Part shown: positions 15,085 to 24,109 of the stretch, in pieces
Layout: each line of letters starts with the position of its first letter
Position numbering within the stretch: position 1 is the stretch's first letter
Source: JAFAVZ01 sp036009105
GTDB lineage: Bacteria > Acidobacteriota > Thermoanaerobaculia > Gp7-AA8
NCBI GenBank assembly: GCA_036009105.1
Contig: DASYMJ010000170.1
Coordinates: 1 to 24,168 of the forward strand
DNA: 24,168 nucleotides
Reading direction: 5' to 3'
Notes under the pieces: model-generated
Database searches by the model: none
What the model saw: the letters and a program-made list of their open reading frames with translations, nothing else
Told to the model about the DNA's origin: nothing
Position numbers and translations under genes: made by a program

Positions 15085-16467
15085 TTGCGCCGTATCGCCG
15101 TTCTCGCCGCGATCGCCCTCCTGGCGGCCGCCGCACACGCCCGTGAAGCCGACATCCTCATCACCGGCGGCACCGTCCTGACCATGGCCGGGCCGAACAT
15201 CGAGCGCGGCTCGGTCGCCATCAGCGGCGGCCGCATCGTCGCCGTCGGCCCCTCCGCCACCATCGACAGGCAATACACCGCCAAGACGACCATCAACGCG
15301 AAAGGGATGGCCGTCGTGCCGGGCTTCGTCAACGCCCACACCCACGTGCCGATGACGCTCTTCCGCGGCATCGCGGACGACCGCGACCTGATGGACTGGC
15401 TGCACAACTACATCTTCCCGGCCGAGGCCAAGAACGTCGATCGCAACTTCGTGAAGTGGGGGACGCGCCTGGCCGCGCTGGAGATGATCCAGTCCGGCAC
15501 CACCACCTTCGCCGACATGTACTACTTCGAGTCCGACATCGCCACGGAAACGAAAGCCGCCGGCCTGCGCGGTGTCCTCGGCGAAACCGTGATCGACTTC
15601 CCCGCGCCGGACAACAAGACGTGGGACGCCGCGATGGACTACAGCATGAAGTTCATCGGCACGTGGAAAGGCGACCGCCTGATCACGCCCGCCATCGCGC
15701 CGCATGCGCCGTTCACCGTCTCCGCCGATCACCTCAAGCAGGTCCGCGAGCTGGCCACCACCCTCGGCGCGCCGATCCTGATTCACGTCTCCGAGACAAA
15801 GGCCGAGCAGGAGCAGGTGGCGAAAGAGCACGGCAACATGACGCCGACGCGCTACCTCGAGTCCCTCGGCTTCCTGGCCGATGACGTCGAGATCGCGCAC
15901 GGCGTCTGGCTGACCAGCGACGACATGAAGACGCTGCTCGCGCGCAAGGTCGGCGTGGCGCACTGCCCGGAGAGCAACATGATGCTCGCCTCCGGCATCG
16001 CGCCGGTCATCGAGATGCGCCGCACGGGCCTGGACCTCGGCCTCGGCACGGACGGCCCGGCCGGCTCGAACAACAACCTGGACATGGTCGAGGAGATGGC
16101 CAGCGCCGCGCGGCTGCAGAAGATCGGCACCATGGATCCGAAGGCGCTCAGCGCGCGCGACGTGCTGGAGATGGCGACCATCGGCGGCGCGCGCGCGCTC
16201 AACCTGGCGGACAAGATCGGGACGCTGGAGACCGGCAAACGGGCGGACATCGCCATCGTCGACCTGCAGACCGCGCGCTCCCAGCCGGTCTACTCCGTCG
16301 AGTCGGCCATCGTCTACGCGGCATCCGGCGGCGCGGTCACCACGACCATCTGCGACGGCAGGATCCTGATGCGCAACCGCAAGGTGTTGACGGTCGATGA
16401 GACGTCGACCCTGGCCAAGGCGAAGGAGTATCGCGACAAAGTCCTGGCCAGCCTGAAAGCGAAATGA
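15085..16467 (+). CDS. Exported amidohydrolase, adenosine/MTA/SAH deaminase-like
   Basis: This 460-residue protein of the amidohydrolase superfamily has a Sec signal peptide (RRIAVLAAIALLAAAAHA) and then a metal-dependent barrel. Metal ligands are H-x-H at residues 85-87 in FVNAHTHVPMTLFRG, a His in LIHVSETKAEQ, a His in IAHGVWL and an Asp in LGTDGPAGSNNN. These motifs match the MtaD/SsnA group, which deaminates 5-methylthioadenosine, S-adenosylhomocysteine or adenosine. Most relatives I know are cytoplasmic, so the signal peptide is notable. The TTG at 15085 is chosen because TGGAGG sits seven bases upstream; a TTG at 15079 overlaps the cdd stop but is too close to that site. The stop overlaps the next gene as ATGA. 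The exact substrate is not determinable. Confidence 0.88.
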   Translation: MRRIAVLAAIALLAAAAHAREADILITGGTVLTMAGPNIERGSVAISGGRIVAVGPSATIDRQYTAKTTINAKGMAVVPGFVNAHTHVPMTLFRGIADDRDLMDWLHNYIFPAEAKNVDRNFVKWGTRLAALEMIQSGTTTFADMYYFESDIATETKAAGLRGVLGETVIDFPAPDNKTWDAAMDYSMKFIGTWKGDRLITPAIAPHAPFTVSADHLKQVRELATTLGAPILIHVSETKAEQEQVAKEHGNMTPTRYLESLGFLADDVEIAHGVWLTSDDMKTLLARKVGVAHCPESNMMLASGIAPVIEMRRTGLDLGLGTDGPAGSNNNLDMVEEMASAARLQKIGTMDPKALSARDVLEMATIGGARALNLADKIGTLETGKRADIAIVDLQTARSQPVYSVESAIVYAASGGAVTTTICDGRILMRNRKVLTVDETSTLAKAKEYRDKVLASLKAK

Positions 16468-18128
16468 GGCGCGGCGCGCTCCTGGGGTTGCTGGCGCTGC
16501 TCGCCGCGTGCCGCACGGCCGCCCCGCCCCCTCCCCCCGCTCCCCCGCCCGCCCCCCGCCCGCACACCAGCGGCATCGCCCGGCGCGCCGTCGTGATGTC
16601 GTTCGACGGGCTCTCCGCCGATCAGGCCGGGGCGTTTGGCCTGCTCGATGACATGCCGCTGCGGGTGAGGCGCGTCATCCCGGTCGATCCGACGCAGACC
16701 TCTTCCACGCACACCGCCATCCTGACCGGCGAGACGCCGGCCAAGAGCGGCATCGTGGGCAACAACTACCACCGGCCCGGCACGCCGCGGACGGAAGTGA
16801 CGCGCGGGCTCGACGCGGAGACCGAGGCCGAGACGCTGCTCGACGTGGCGAAGCGCAACGGCAAGCGCGTCGGCGCGCTCATCTTCCCCACCATCGACGC
16901 GGCAACGCCGCGGCGCACGCCGGACTTCGGCCTCCGCTACTCCAGGAACCTGACCGAGCCGCGCGTGGTGCAGCTCAGGCGCGCCGACTTTCACGCGGAG
17001 TGGCTGCCGCCGACGTGGGGCACGCCGGCGGGGCGGCATCCGTCGTACAGCGCGCCGATGCGCGCCCGGCTGGAATGGCGGCTGCCGCAGAAGGCGGAGC
17101 AGGACGTCGACCTCGTCGCCTACGACTCGACGGATGACGGCGCGCGCAACTACGACGCCTTCTTCGTGGAGAGCAGCGCGGGCGAGCAGCCGCTCGAAGG
17201 CGCCCGCTGGTTCGCCATCTCGCAGCGCCTCGACGACGGCCTGTACGGCTCCTGGTCGAAGCTGTTGAAGGCCGATCCGGCGCTGGACAACGTGGCCGTC
17301 TATTGGGGACCGATCAACCACAACGATGCGTACCCGCAGTCGTTCCGGCAGCTGGTCGATGAGGAAGCGGGCTTCTGGCCCGGCGTGCCGGACGAGACGA
17401 GCGCGCGCAGCGGCGCGATCGATCACGCCGCCTTCACCGAGCAGATGGAGCGCTTCTCCGACTATCTGAACCGGGCGGCCGGCGCGGCCATCGCGCACGA
17501 GCAGTTCGATCTGCTGCTCGCCTATCAGCCGGTCATCGACCAGGTGGCGCATCCGTTCCTGAGCGATGCCGCGATGGTCCGCGCCGCGTATGCCGCGATG
17601 TCCCGCGCCGTGGCGGCAACCTCCGGACGCCTCGACCCCACGCGCGACGCGCTCGTCGTCCTCGGCGATCACGGTCTCGCGCCGTTCGACACGGTGGTCC
17701 GCGTGACGCGCCTCCTCGCCGACAATGGCCTGGCCGATCGGTGGGAGGCGTTCGCCAGCGGCGGCTCCATCGCGCACTTTTATCGCTTCGGCGACCCGGA
17801 CGATGCGGCGCATCTGGTGGACGTCCTGACCAGCCTGAAAGCGCCGGACGGCGCGCCGGTCTTCGAGCGCGTGGAGCGGAAGACGGCGGCCATGCATCCG
17901 AACAGCGGCGACGTGATCGCCTTCGCCTATCCGCGCTTCGCGCTCGCCGTCGGGACGGGCGATCTTTTCCGGTCCGCCGCGGGCGGCCAGCACGGCGGCC
18001 TGAACGTCCATCGCGAGTACCACACCACGCTTGGGGCGCGCGGCGCCGGCATCGCGCCCGAGACCATCGACGAGCTGCCCCAGACCGAGATCGCGCCTTT
18101 CGTGAGAAGGTTGCTGGGATGGCACTGA
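16464..18128 (+). CDS. Lipoprotein phosphodiesterase/nucleotide pyrophosphatase (alkaline phosphatase superfamily)
   Basis: This 554-residue protein begins with a lipoprotein signal (LLALLAAC, lipidated Cys16) and a proline-rich tether at residues 21-33, placing it on a membrane outside the cytoplasm. The catalytic domain has the type I phosphodiesterase/NPP metal set: Asp48 in VVMSFDGLS, the nucleophile Thr79 in PTQTSSTHTAILTG, Asp and His in PVIDQVAHPF, Asp-His in VLGDHGLAPF, and a His in GGQHGG. The family hydrolyses phosphodiester or pyrophosphate bonds in nucleotides and similar molecules. It overlaps the exported deaminase (ATGA), which fits a shared nucleotide-degrading role. Its 3' end overlaps the membrane-protein gene by 10 bases. 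The exact substrate is unknown. Confidence 0.88.
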   Translation: MRRGALLGLLALLAACRTAAPPPPPAPPPAPRPHTSGIARRAVVMSFDGLSADQAGAFGLLDDMPLRVRRVIPVDPTQTSSTHTAILTGETPAKSGIVGNNYHRPGTPRTEVTRGLDAETEAETLLDVAKRNGKRVGALIFPTIDAATPRRTPDFGLRYSRNLTEPRVVQLRRADFHAEWLPPTWGTPAGRHPSYSAPMRARLEWRLPQKAEQDVDLVAYDSTDDGARNYDAFFVESSAGEQPLEGARWFAISQRLDDGLYGSWSKLLKADPALDNVAVYWGPINHNDAYPQSFRQLVDEEAGFWPGVPDETSARSGAIDHAAFTEQMERFSDYLNRAAGAAIAHEQFDLLLAYQPVIDQVAHPFLSDAAMVRAAYAAMSRAVAATSGRLDPTRDALVVLGDHGLAPFDTVVRVTRLLADNGLADRWEAFASGGSIAHFYRFGDPDDAAHLVDVLTSLKAPDGAPVFERVERKTAAMHPNSGDVIAFAYPRFALAVGTGDLFRSAAGGQHGGLNVHREYHTTLGARGAGIAPETIDELPQTEIAPFVRRLLGWH

Positions 18129-20497
18129 GCGGCACCCAACGCAGCGAGCGGCAGACCCGTACGTTATTTGTGGTCAGGTCGGCCGGCCGCGAAACGGCCG
18201 TTATCCTCCTCTTCCTCCTTGCCGCGGCCGTGCTGACCTGGCCTCTTGCCATCCGGCTCCCCACCGCCGTCTCCGACCTGGGGGACCCGCTGCTCAACGT
18301 CTGGATCCTGGACTGGGTCTGCCACTCCCTCACCCACGCGCCGCTGGAGCTCTTCAACGCGCCGATCTACTACCCCGGCAAGCTGCCCCTCGCCTACAGC
18401 GAGAACATGATCGGGGTGGCCCTCACCGTGCTGCCGTTCTACCTCGCCGGCGCCAGCCCCATCACCCTGCACGGCATCGCCACGCTCCTCGGATTCGCCC
18501 TGTCCGGCTACGGCGCATTCGTCCTGGCCAGGATGCTGACCCGCAACTGGATCGCCTCGCTCGTGGCCGGCCTCTTCTACGCGTTCGTCGGCTTCAAGTT
18601 CGATCACCTCTCCCACCTGCAGATCCTCTGCAGCGGCTGGCTGCCGCTGATGCTCGCCGCCTTGCTCGCGTACTGGCGCACGCCGACCCGCGGGCGCGCC
18701 GTGCTCCTCGCCGCCGCGTTCGTGATGAATGCCCTCACGAACGTCCACTACCTGCTCTTCGGGTCGCTCGCCGTTGCGCTGACCATCCTCTATTGGGCGC
18801 TGGTCGCCGCGCCGCGCGACCGCCGCTTCTGGCTGCGGTTGCTGACCGCGCTGGCCGTCGCGGGCCTGCTCGTCGCGCCGCTGCTGATCCCCTACCGCAT
18901 CGTCTCGCAGGAGTACGACATGAAGCGCGGACGGGGGGAGACGGAAGGGGGCTCCGCGCACTGGAGCGACTGGCTGATGCCGGTCGGCGGCAGCGTGCTC
19001 TATCACCCCGTGACCGCCGGGCGGGGGGAGCCGGAGCGGCATCTGTTCCCGGGCTTGCTGATCGTGTTTCTGGCGGCGGCCGCGTTTCTAATGCGCGAGC
19101 GATCGGCGAGCAGCGGTCAGCGATCGGGACTCCTGCCCGCCGACCGCCGATCGCTGCTCGCTTTCCTCGACGTCGCCATCATCGTGGCCGCCGTCTTCAC
19201 CTACATCGGCATGGCCACCGATCAGTTCCAGGTGAACTTTCTGCGGGTGACCATCATCCGCTACGACCGGGCGGACGTCTCGGCGATGGTCCTGTTCATC
19301 CTGATCCTCGCCCGCTGCTCCATCGCCCTGCCGCGCTTCATCGGCGGCAACCTGCGGACGCTCGCCGCCCGCTCGCGGTTCACGGTGGAGGAGCAGTCGG
19401 CCACGCTCTGGATCTTCATCGGCGTCTTCGGCTCGCTCGGGCTGAACTTCTTCTTCCACGCCTTTCTCTTCAGCCGCACCGGCGTGTTCCGCAGCATCCG
19501 CGTGCCGGCGCGGTGGGCGATCATCGCCTACGTCGGTCTCGCCGCCTGGGGCGCCCTCGGCGCCGCCGAAGTGTTGCGGCGCGGGCGCCGGCGGCACGTC
19601 ATCGCCTCCCTGCTGGTGGTGGCCGCGCTGCTCGACGTCTGGCCCCGGGTCAAGTGGGAGATGGCGGTGCCGGAGCCGGCGCCGGTCTACAAATGGCTGG
19701 CCCGGGTGAAGCGCGGCCCGGTGCTGGAGCTGCCGATGAGCGGCTTCGGCGTGCAGTACCTCTACATGCTCGCCAACACCGCGCATCACGTGCCGATCTA
19801 CGACGGCCTCTCCGGCTTCGAGCCGCCCGTCGCCCGCGCGCTGCGCGACGCCGGCGAGAAGCACCAGTTCAGCGACGCCTACCTCGGTTTGGTGGAGCGC
19901 ACCGGCGGCGGCCTGCTCGTCGTGCACGCCGACTGGCTGGTGGATCAGGTGCCGTCGCTCTTCGCCTTCCTGAAGCGCAACCTGGCGAACGGCCGCCTCG
20001 GCTTCGTCCGCCGCTTCGATCATGGCCTCAACGGCGACTGGGTCTTCGCCGTGACCCGCAACGTGCCGGACTGGCAGACATTGCGCGCGCCGGACGAGCG
20101 CGACGGCGCCGGCTTCCTCCCCGACCAGAACGTGCAGCGCCTCCTCGCCCATCAGCCGACTTACACCGGGTCGACCTTCGGCATCGTGGAGTCGCCGCGC
20201 AACGTGACGGAGATCAACGGCGTGATGCACCTCTCCGGCTGGGCCATGTCGCCGCACGGCATCTCCCGCGTGCGCGTGCTCGTCGACGCGGGCCGCCGCA
20301 TCTACGACGCCGACCTCCACGCCCGCCCCGACATCTCCGCCGCATTCCCCTGGTATCCGCGGACCACCACGCCCTGGTTCACGCTCGACCTGGGGCGCCC
20401 AAAGGGCGTGAATCGGGAGACCGACGTGCAGGTGGAAGTGATCGACGGGCGGGGGAAGGCGACGCGGTTCCCGGATTTATTGGTGTGGTGGGACTGA
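18119..20497 (+). CDS. Large multi-pass membrane protein, GT-C glycosyltransferase-like
   Basis: This 792-residue protein has about ten or eleven membrane helices in its first 530 residues, then a soluble domain of about 260 residues. The first extracytoplasmic loop carries LPTAVSDLGDPLLNVWILDW, with Asp53 and Asp56 in the place where GT-C glycosyltransferases keep their catalytic acidic residues. GT-C enzymes move sugars from lipid carriers outside the cytoplasm. The C-terminal part, with beta-rich segments such as VMHLSGWAMSPHGISRVRVLVD, resembles a carbohydrate-binding or Ig-like domain. The ATG at 18119 overlaps the previous gene by 10 bases. A charged loop at residues 325-349 is encoded by an inverted repeat (19106-19161). 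The GT-C label rests on topology and one motif, so it is tentative. Confidence 0.7.
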   Translation: MALSGTQRSERQTRTLFVVRSAGRETAVILLFLLAAAVLTWPLAIRLPTAVSDLGDPLLNVWILDWVCHSLTHAPLELFNAPIYYPGKLPLAYSENMIGVALTVLPFYLAGASPITLHGIATLLGFALSGYGAFVLARMLTRNWIASLVAGLFYAFVGFKFDHLSHLQILCSGWLPLMLAALLAYWRTPTRGRAVLLAAAFVMNALTNVHYLLFGSLAVALTILYWALVAAPRDRRFWLRLLTALAVAGLLVAPLLIPYRIVSQEYDMKRGRGETEGGSAHWSDWLMPVGGSVLYHPVTAGRGEPERHLFPGLLIVFLAAAAFLMRERSASSGQRSGLLPADRRSLLAFLDVAIIVAAVFTYIGMATDQFQVNFLRVTIIRYDRADVSAMVLFILILARCSIALPRFIGGNLRTLAARSRFTVEEQSATLWIFIGVFGSLGLNFFFHAFLFSRTGVFRSIRVPARWAIIAYVGLAAWGALGAAEVLRRGRRRHVIASLLVVAALLDVWPRVKWEMAVPEPAPVYKWLARVKRGPVLELPMSGFGVQYLYMLANTAHHVPIYDGLSGFEPPVARALRDAGEKHQFSDAYLGLVERTGGGLLVVHADWLVDQVPSLFAFLKRNLANGRLGFVRRFDHGLNGDWVFAVTRNVPDWQTLRAPDERDGAGFLPDQNVQRLLAHQPTYTGSTFGIVESPRNVTEINGVMHLSGWAMSPHGISRVRVLVDAGRRIYDADLHARPDISAAFPWYPRTTTPWFTLDLGRPKGVNRETDVQVEVIDGRGKATRFPDLLVWWD
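19106..19161. repeat. Inverted repeat inside the membrane-protein gene
   Basis: A 22-base arm at 19106-19127 and its inverted partner at 19140-19161 match at 19 of 22 positions, separated by 12 bases. The arms are rich in GCGATCG-type words. The element encodes a polar loop between two membrane helices without breaking the reading frame. Confidence 0.8.
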
Positions 20498-20549
20498 GAA
20501 GCACCGACGGAGGAGCCTCGCGTCCGGACGGGCTATGCCGACCAGCGCA

Positions 20550-20564
20550 CCGGCCCGTGGCCGG
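20550..20564. terminator. Short hairpin between convergent genes, possible terminator
   Basis: CCGGCC (20550-20555) and GGCCGG (20559-20564) form a 6-bp stem with a CGT loop. It abuts the stop of the 77-residue gene and lies 52 bases past the membrane-protein stop. No T-run follows on either strand, so a terminator role is only possible. Confidence 0.3.
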
Positions 20565-20794
20565 CTACCACTCATCCAATACCTGCGGAAACTTCCACCT
20601 CGCCTCGCGCAGCTCTTCCTCGATCGCGTCGCGTTCCGGCGCGTCGGCGAGCTGGGGCGCGTCCCAGTTCGCCAGCCACATCGGGTTGACGTAGGGCAGC
20701 ACGGCGAGGTGCTCCAGGCGATACGGCAGGCCGCGTTCCTCGAAGCGGCCATTGAGCCAGGCCACCACGTCCTTCGAGGTCGGGATCGGATCGC

Positions 20795-20798
<4 letters not shown>
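20565..20798 (-). CDS. Small protein of unknown function
   Basis: This 77-residue acidic protein has no family I recognise. It is helical in character (residues 8-20 and a charged EERDAIEEELREARWKF-like segment near the C-terminus) with several Trp and Pro residues in the middle, and it has no membrane or signal segment. Its ATG at 20798 overlaps the stop of the upstream response-regulator gene as ATGA, which supports it being a real, translationally coupled gene. Its stop lies beside a small hairpin at 20550-20564. Confidence 0.65.
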
Positions 20799-22168
<1,370 letters not shown>

Positions 22169-22170
22169 GC

Positions 22171-22264
22171 GAATTGAAAATTGAAAATTGAAAATTGAAA
22201 AACAGGGACACGGCACGCGTGGCGTATGCGGCTTTTTCAATTTTCAATTTTCAATTTTCAATTC
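22171..22264. repeat. Perfect 32-bp inverted repeat of a 7-bp AT-rich unit
   Basis: The arm at 22171-22202 is built of the heptamer ATTGAAA repeated about four times. Its exact reverse complement lies at 22233-22264, with a GC-rich 30-base spacer between. All 32 positions match. It fills almost the whole 99-bp gap between the channel gene stop and the response-regulator start, and lies just upstream of the regulator ATG. Confidence 0.97.
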
Positions 22265-22267
22265 CCC

Positions 22268-23608
22268 TCAAAGCCCAAAGTATGCACGGATGCGCGACAG
22301 CACCGTCATCTGCTCATCCTCCGGACTGTACGCCCGCACCGACTCCAGGCGGTCCCGGCGTTCGGTCACTTTCTTGGAGATCGCGCCGGCGAGCTCGGGG
22401 TGGCTGTGCAGGATGGGCTGCAGGGCTTCCTTGGCGATCTCGATGGCGATCACGTCGGTGGTCGCCACCACGTCGGCGGTGCGGGGCTCGCCGGTGAGGA
22501 GGGCCATCTCGCCGAAGACGCTGCCTTCCATCAGCTGGGTCACCTCCCGCTGGGAGCCGTCGTCATCGTCCGTGATGCGCACCGAGACGGTGCCGTCGTG
22601 CACCACGAACATCGAGTCGCCGGCGGTCTGGCGGCGGATGATCGTCTCCCCTTTCGAATAGAGATGCACCCGCGCCGCCGCGGCGAGCGTCTCGCGGGCA
22701 TCGGCGGAGAGCGGCTGGAGGATGTCCACGTCCTGCAGGCGGGCCAGCACCTCGTCGTGCGGCACCTTGTCGTGCTGCATGGCGGGCGGGGTGTAGGGCT
22801 GGTAGGCGCGGATGGGAAAGGCCATGCCGATGTTGTTGCGCCGCATGGCGTACCAGATGGCCTTGCGGATGTCGGCGTCGATGCGGTCGCGGGCCGAGTA
22901 GTCGCGGGTGTAGTACTTCACCTCGTAGTTCACCGCCGAGTCGCCGAAGCCGCCCACCCGGGCCACGCACGGCATCTCCCGGGCCACCCCTTCCACGTGC
23001 GCGGCGGCCTGCATCAGCACCTGGATCACCGTGGCCGGCGCCACGTGATAGTCGACCCCCACGGTCACGATGCGCGCGTTGAGGTTGCTGCGGGGGAAGA
23101 CCTCCAGCCGCTCCCGGGCGAGCTGCGAGTTGGGGATGATGACGACGTTGTTGTTGAACGTCCGGATGCGCGTGCCCCGCCAGCGGGTGCGTTCCACCAC
23201 GCCAATGTAGTCGCCGGAGCGGATCACGTCGCCGGTCTCGAAGCTGTCCTCCAGATGGAGGGCGATGCCGGCGAAGAGATTGCCCAGCGTCTCCTGCAGG
23301 GCGAGACCGAGGACCACGGCCAGGACGCCGCCGGTGGCCAGCCAGGTGCGGATAGGGTAGTTGAAGACGAAGCCGCTGACCCAGATGAAGAGCACCAGGT
23401 AGAGGCCGATGGACATGATGTCGCGCAGCAGCTGCGGCGCCACGACGTTGCGCTGGCGCGACATCATCACGTCGAAGATGACCAGGTCGAAGCCGCGCAC
23501 CAGGGCGAAGATCAGCGGCACCCAGGCCAGGAACTTGAGGCCCGCGTCGCCGGAGCCGAAGAACGGCTCGAGCTGCCGGGCCAGGCCCGGCTGCCGGGAG
23601 ATCAGCAC
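22268..23608 (-). CDS. MscS-like channel with C-terminal cyclic-nucleotide-binding domain (bCNG type)
   Basis: From the GTG at 23608 this reads 446 residues. Two or three membrane helices are followed by the MscS pore-helix region (GGVLAVVLGLALQETLGNLFAGIAL) and the cytoplasmic beta domain (GDYIGVVERTRWRGTRIRTFNNNVVIIPNSQL). A cyclic-nucleotide-binding domain follows, with the phosphate cassette FGEMALLTGEPRTADVVA. This is the layout of the bCNG subgroup of MscS proteins, thought to be opened by cyclic nucleotide instead of, or as well as, tension. The start is uncertain: in the same frame upstream of 23608 the codons encode a further hydrophobic helix (VLIPLVLSGILFFAYW), so the true protein probably begins near 23683, where only an ATC follows AGGAG. 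No ATG, GTG or TTG lies in that interval in frame. Confidence 0.9.
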   Translation of the reverse strand: MLISRQPGLARQLEPFFGSGDAGLKFLAWVPLIFALVRGFDLVIFDVMMSRQRNVVAPQLLRDIMSIGLYLVLFIWVSGFVFNYPIRTWLATGGVLAVVLGLALQETLGNLFAGIALHLEDSFETGDVIRSGDYIGVVERTRWRGTRIRTFNNNVVIIPNSQLARERLEVFPRSNLNARIVTVGVDYHVAPATVIQVLMQAAAHVEGVAREMPCVARVGGFGDSAVNYEVKYYTRDYSARDRIDADIRKAIWYAMRRNNIGMAFPIRAYQPYTPPAMQHDKVPHDEVLARLQDVDILQPLSADARETLAAAARVHLYSKGETIIRRQTAGDSMFVVHDGTVSVRITDDDDGSQREVTQLMEGSVFGEMALLTGEPRTADVVATTDVIAIEIAKEALQPILHSHPELAGAISKKVTERRDRLESVRAYSPEDEQMTVLSRIRAYFGL

Positions 23609-23684
23609 CCAGTAGGCGAAGAAGAGGATCCCGCTGAGGACGAGCGGGATCAGGACGCGGGAGCGGTCGGACGGGCGCGTGATG

Positions 23685-23930
23685 TCACTCCTGTTCCGGG
23701 CTGCCGCGCCGCTCTCTGCTGATGAGGAGGATGTCCTTCACCCCGATGAGCAGGTGGATGACGCCCACGCCGGAGATGAAGCCGCGCATGAACGGATTGT
23801 CCGCCCAGAGGGCGACGGCGAGATTGTCGTGCAGCAGCGGATTCATCGTCCAGATGCGCGTCCACGGCACGATGGTGAAGAAGAGACCCGCCTCCAGGCA
23901 GTAGAGGGCGAAGAAAAGAGCCACGGACAC
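23685..23930 (-). CDS. Small two-helix membrane protein
   Basis: This 81-residue protein has two hydrophobic segments, residues 2-20 and about 48-69, with a Trp-rich loop between and a charged tail. I do not recognise a family. It starts at GTG 23930 and has no clear Shine-Dalgarno. Its stop at 23685 lies at the very beginning of the channel coding region, so the two genes are in one unit. It could be an accessory subunit of the channel, but that is inference from position only. Confidence 0.65.
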   Translation of the reverse strand: MSVALFFALYCLEAGLFFTIVPWTRIWTMNPLLHDNLAVALWADNPFMRGFISGVGVIHLLIGVKDILLISRERRGSPEQE

Positions 23931-23943
23931 GGAGGGGGATTGT

Positions 23944-24108
23944 AAACGTAGGGCCGGCTCTCAGCCGGCCCAATCGTGACAACGCAAACGTAGGGCCGGC
24001 TCTCCAGCCGGCCCATTTCGAGACAAACGCAAAACGTAGGGCCGGCTCTCCAGCCGGCCCATTCGAGGCAAACGCAAAAGGCCGGCTGGAGAGCCGGCCC
24101 TGACGTTT
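23944..24108. repeat. Cluster of four GC-rich palindromes
   Basis: Copies lie at 23944-23971 (one base deleted in the loop), 23986-24014, 24032-24060 and, inverted, at 24080-24108. Copies two and three are identical 29-base units: AAACGTA plus arms GGGCCGGCT and AGCCGGCCC around CTCC. The start-to-start spacing is 42-48 bases, with related short linkers rich in AAACGC. The third and fourth copies face each other. The block fills the gap upstream of the 81-residue membrane-protein gene. Confidence 0.95.
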
Positions 24109-24109
24109 C

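Noticed and set aside
22169..22240. N-terminal extension of the response regulator
   Set aside because: The extra 24 residues are a translation of the heptamer repeat and its spacer; the receiver domain begins with MKRILIVEDK at 22168.
22226..23722. Plus-strand open frame of 498 codons opposite the channel gene
   Set aside because: The opposite strand encodes a recognisable MscS and cyclic-nucleotide-binding protein; this frame is low-complexity His/Asp/Val/Gly and begins inside the heptamer repeat.
23944..24108. CRISPR-like array
   Set aside because: Repeats are strong palindromes with short, related linkers of 14-19 bases, one copy is inverted, and the same unit occurs singly inside hisZ and next to tyrS; no cas gene is present.
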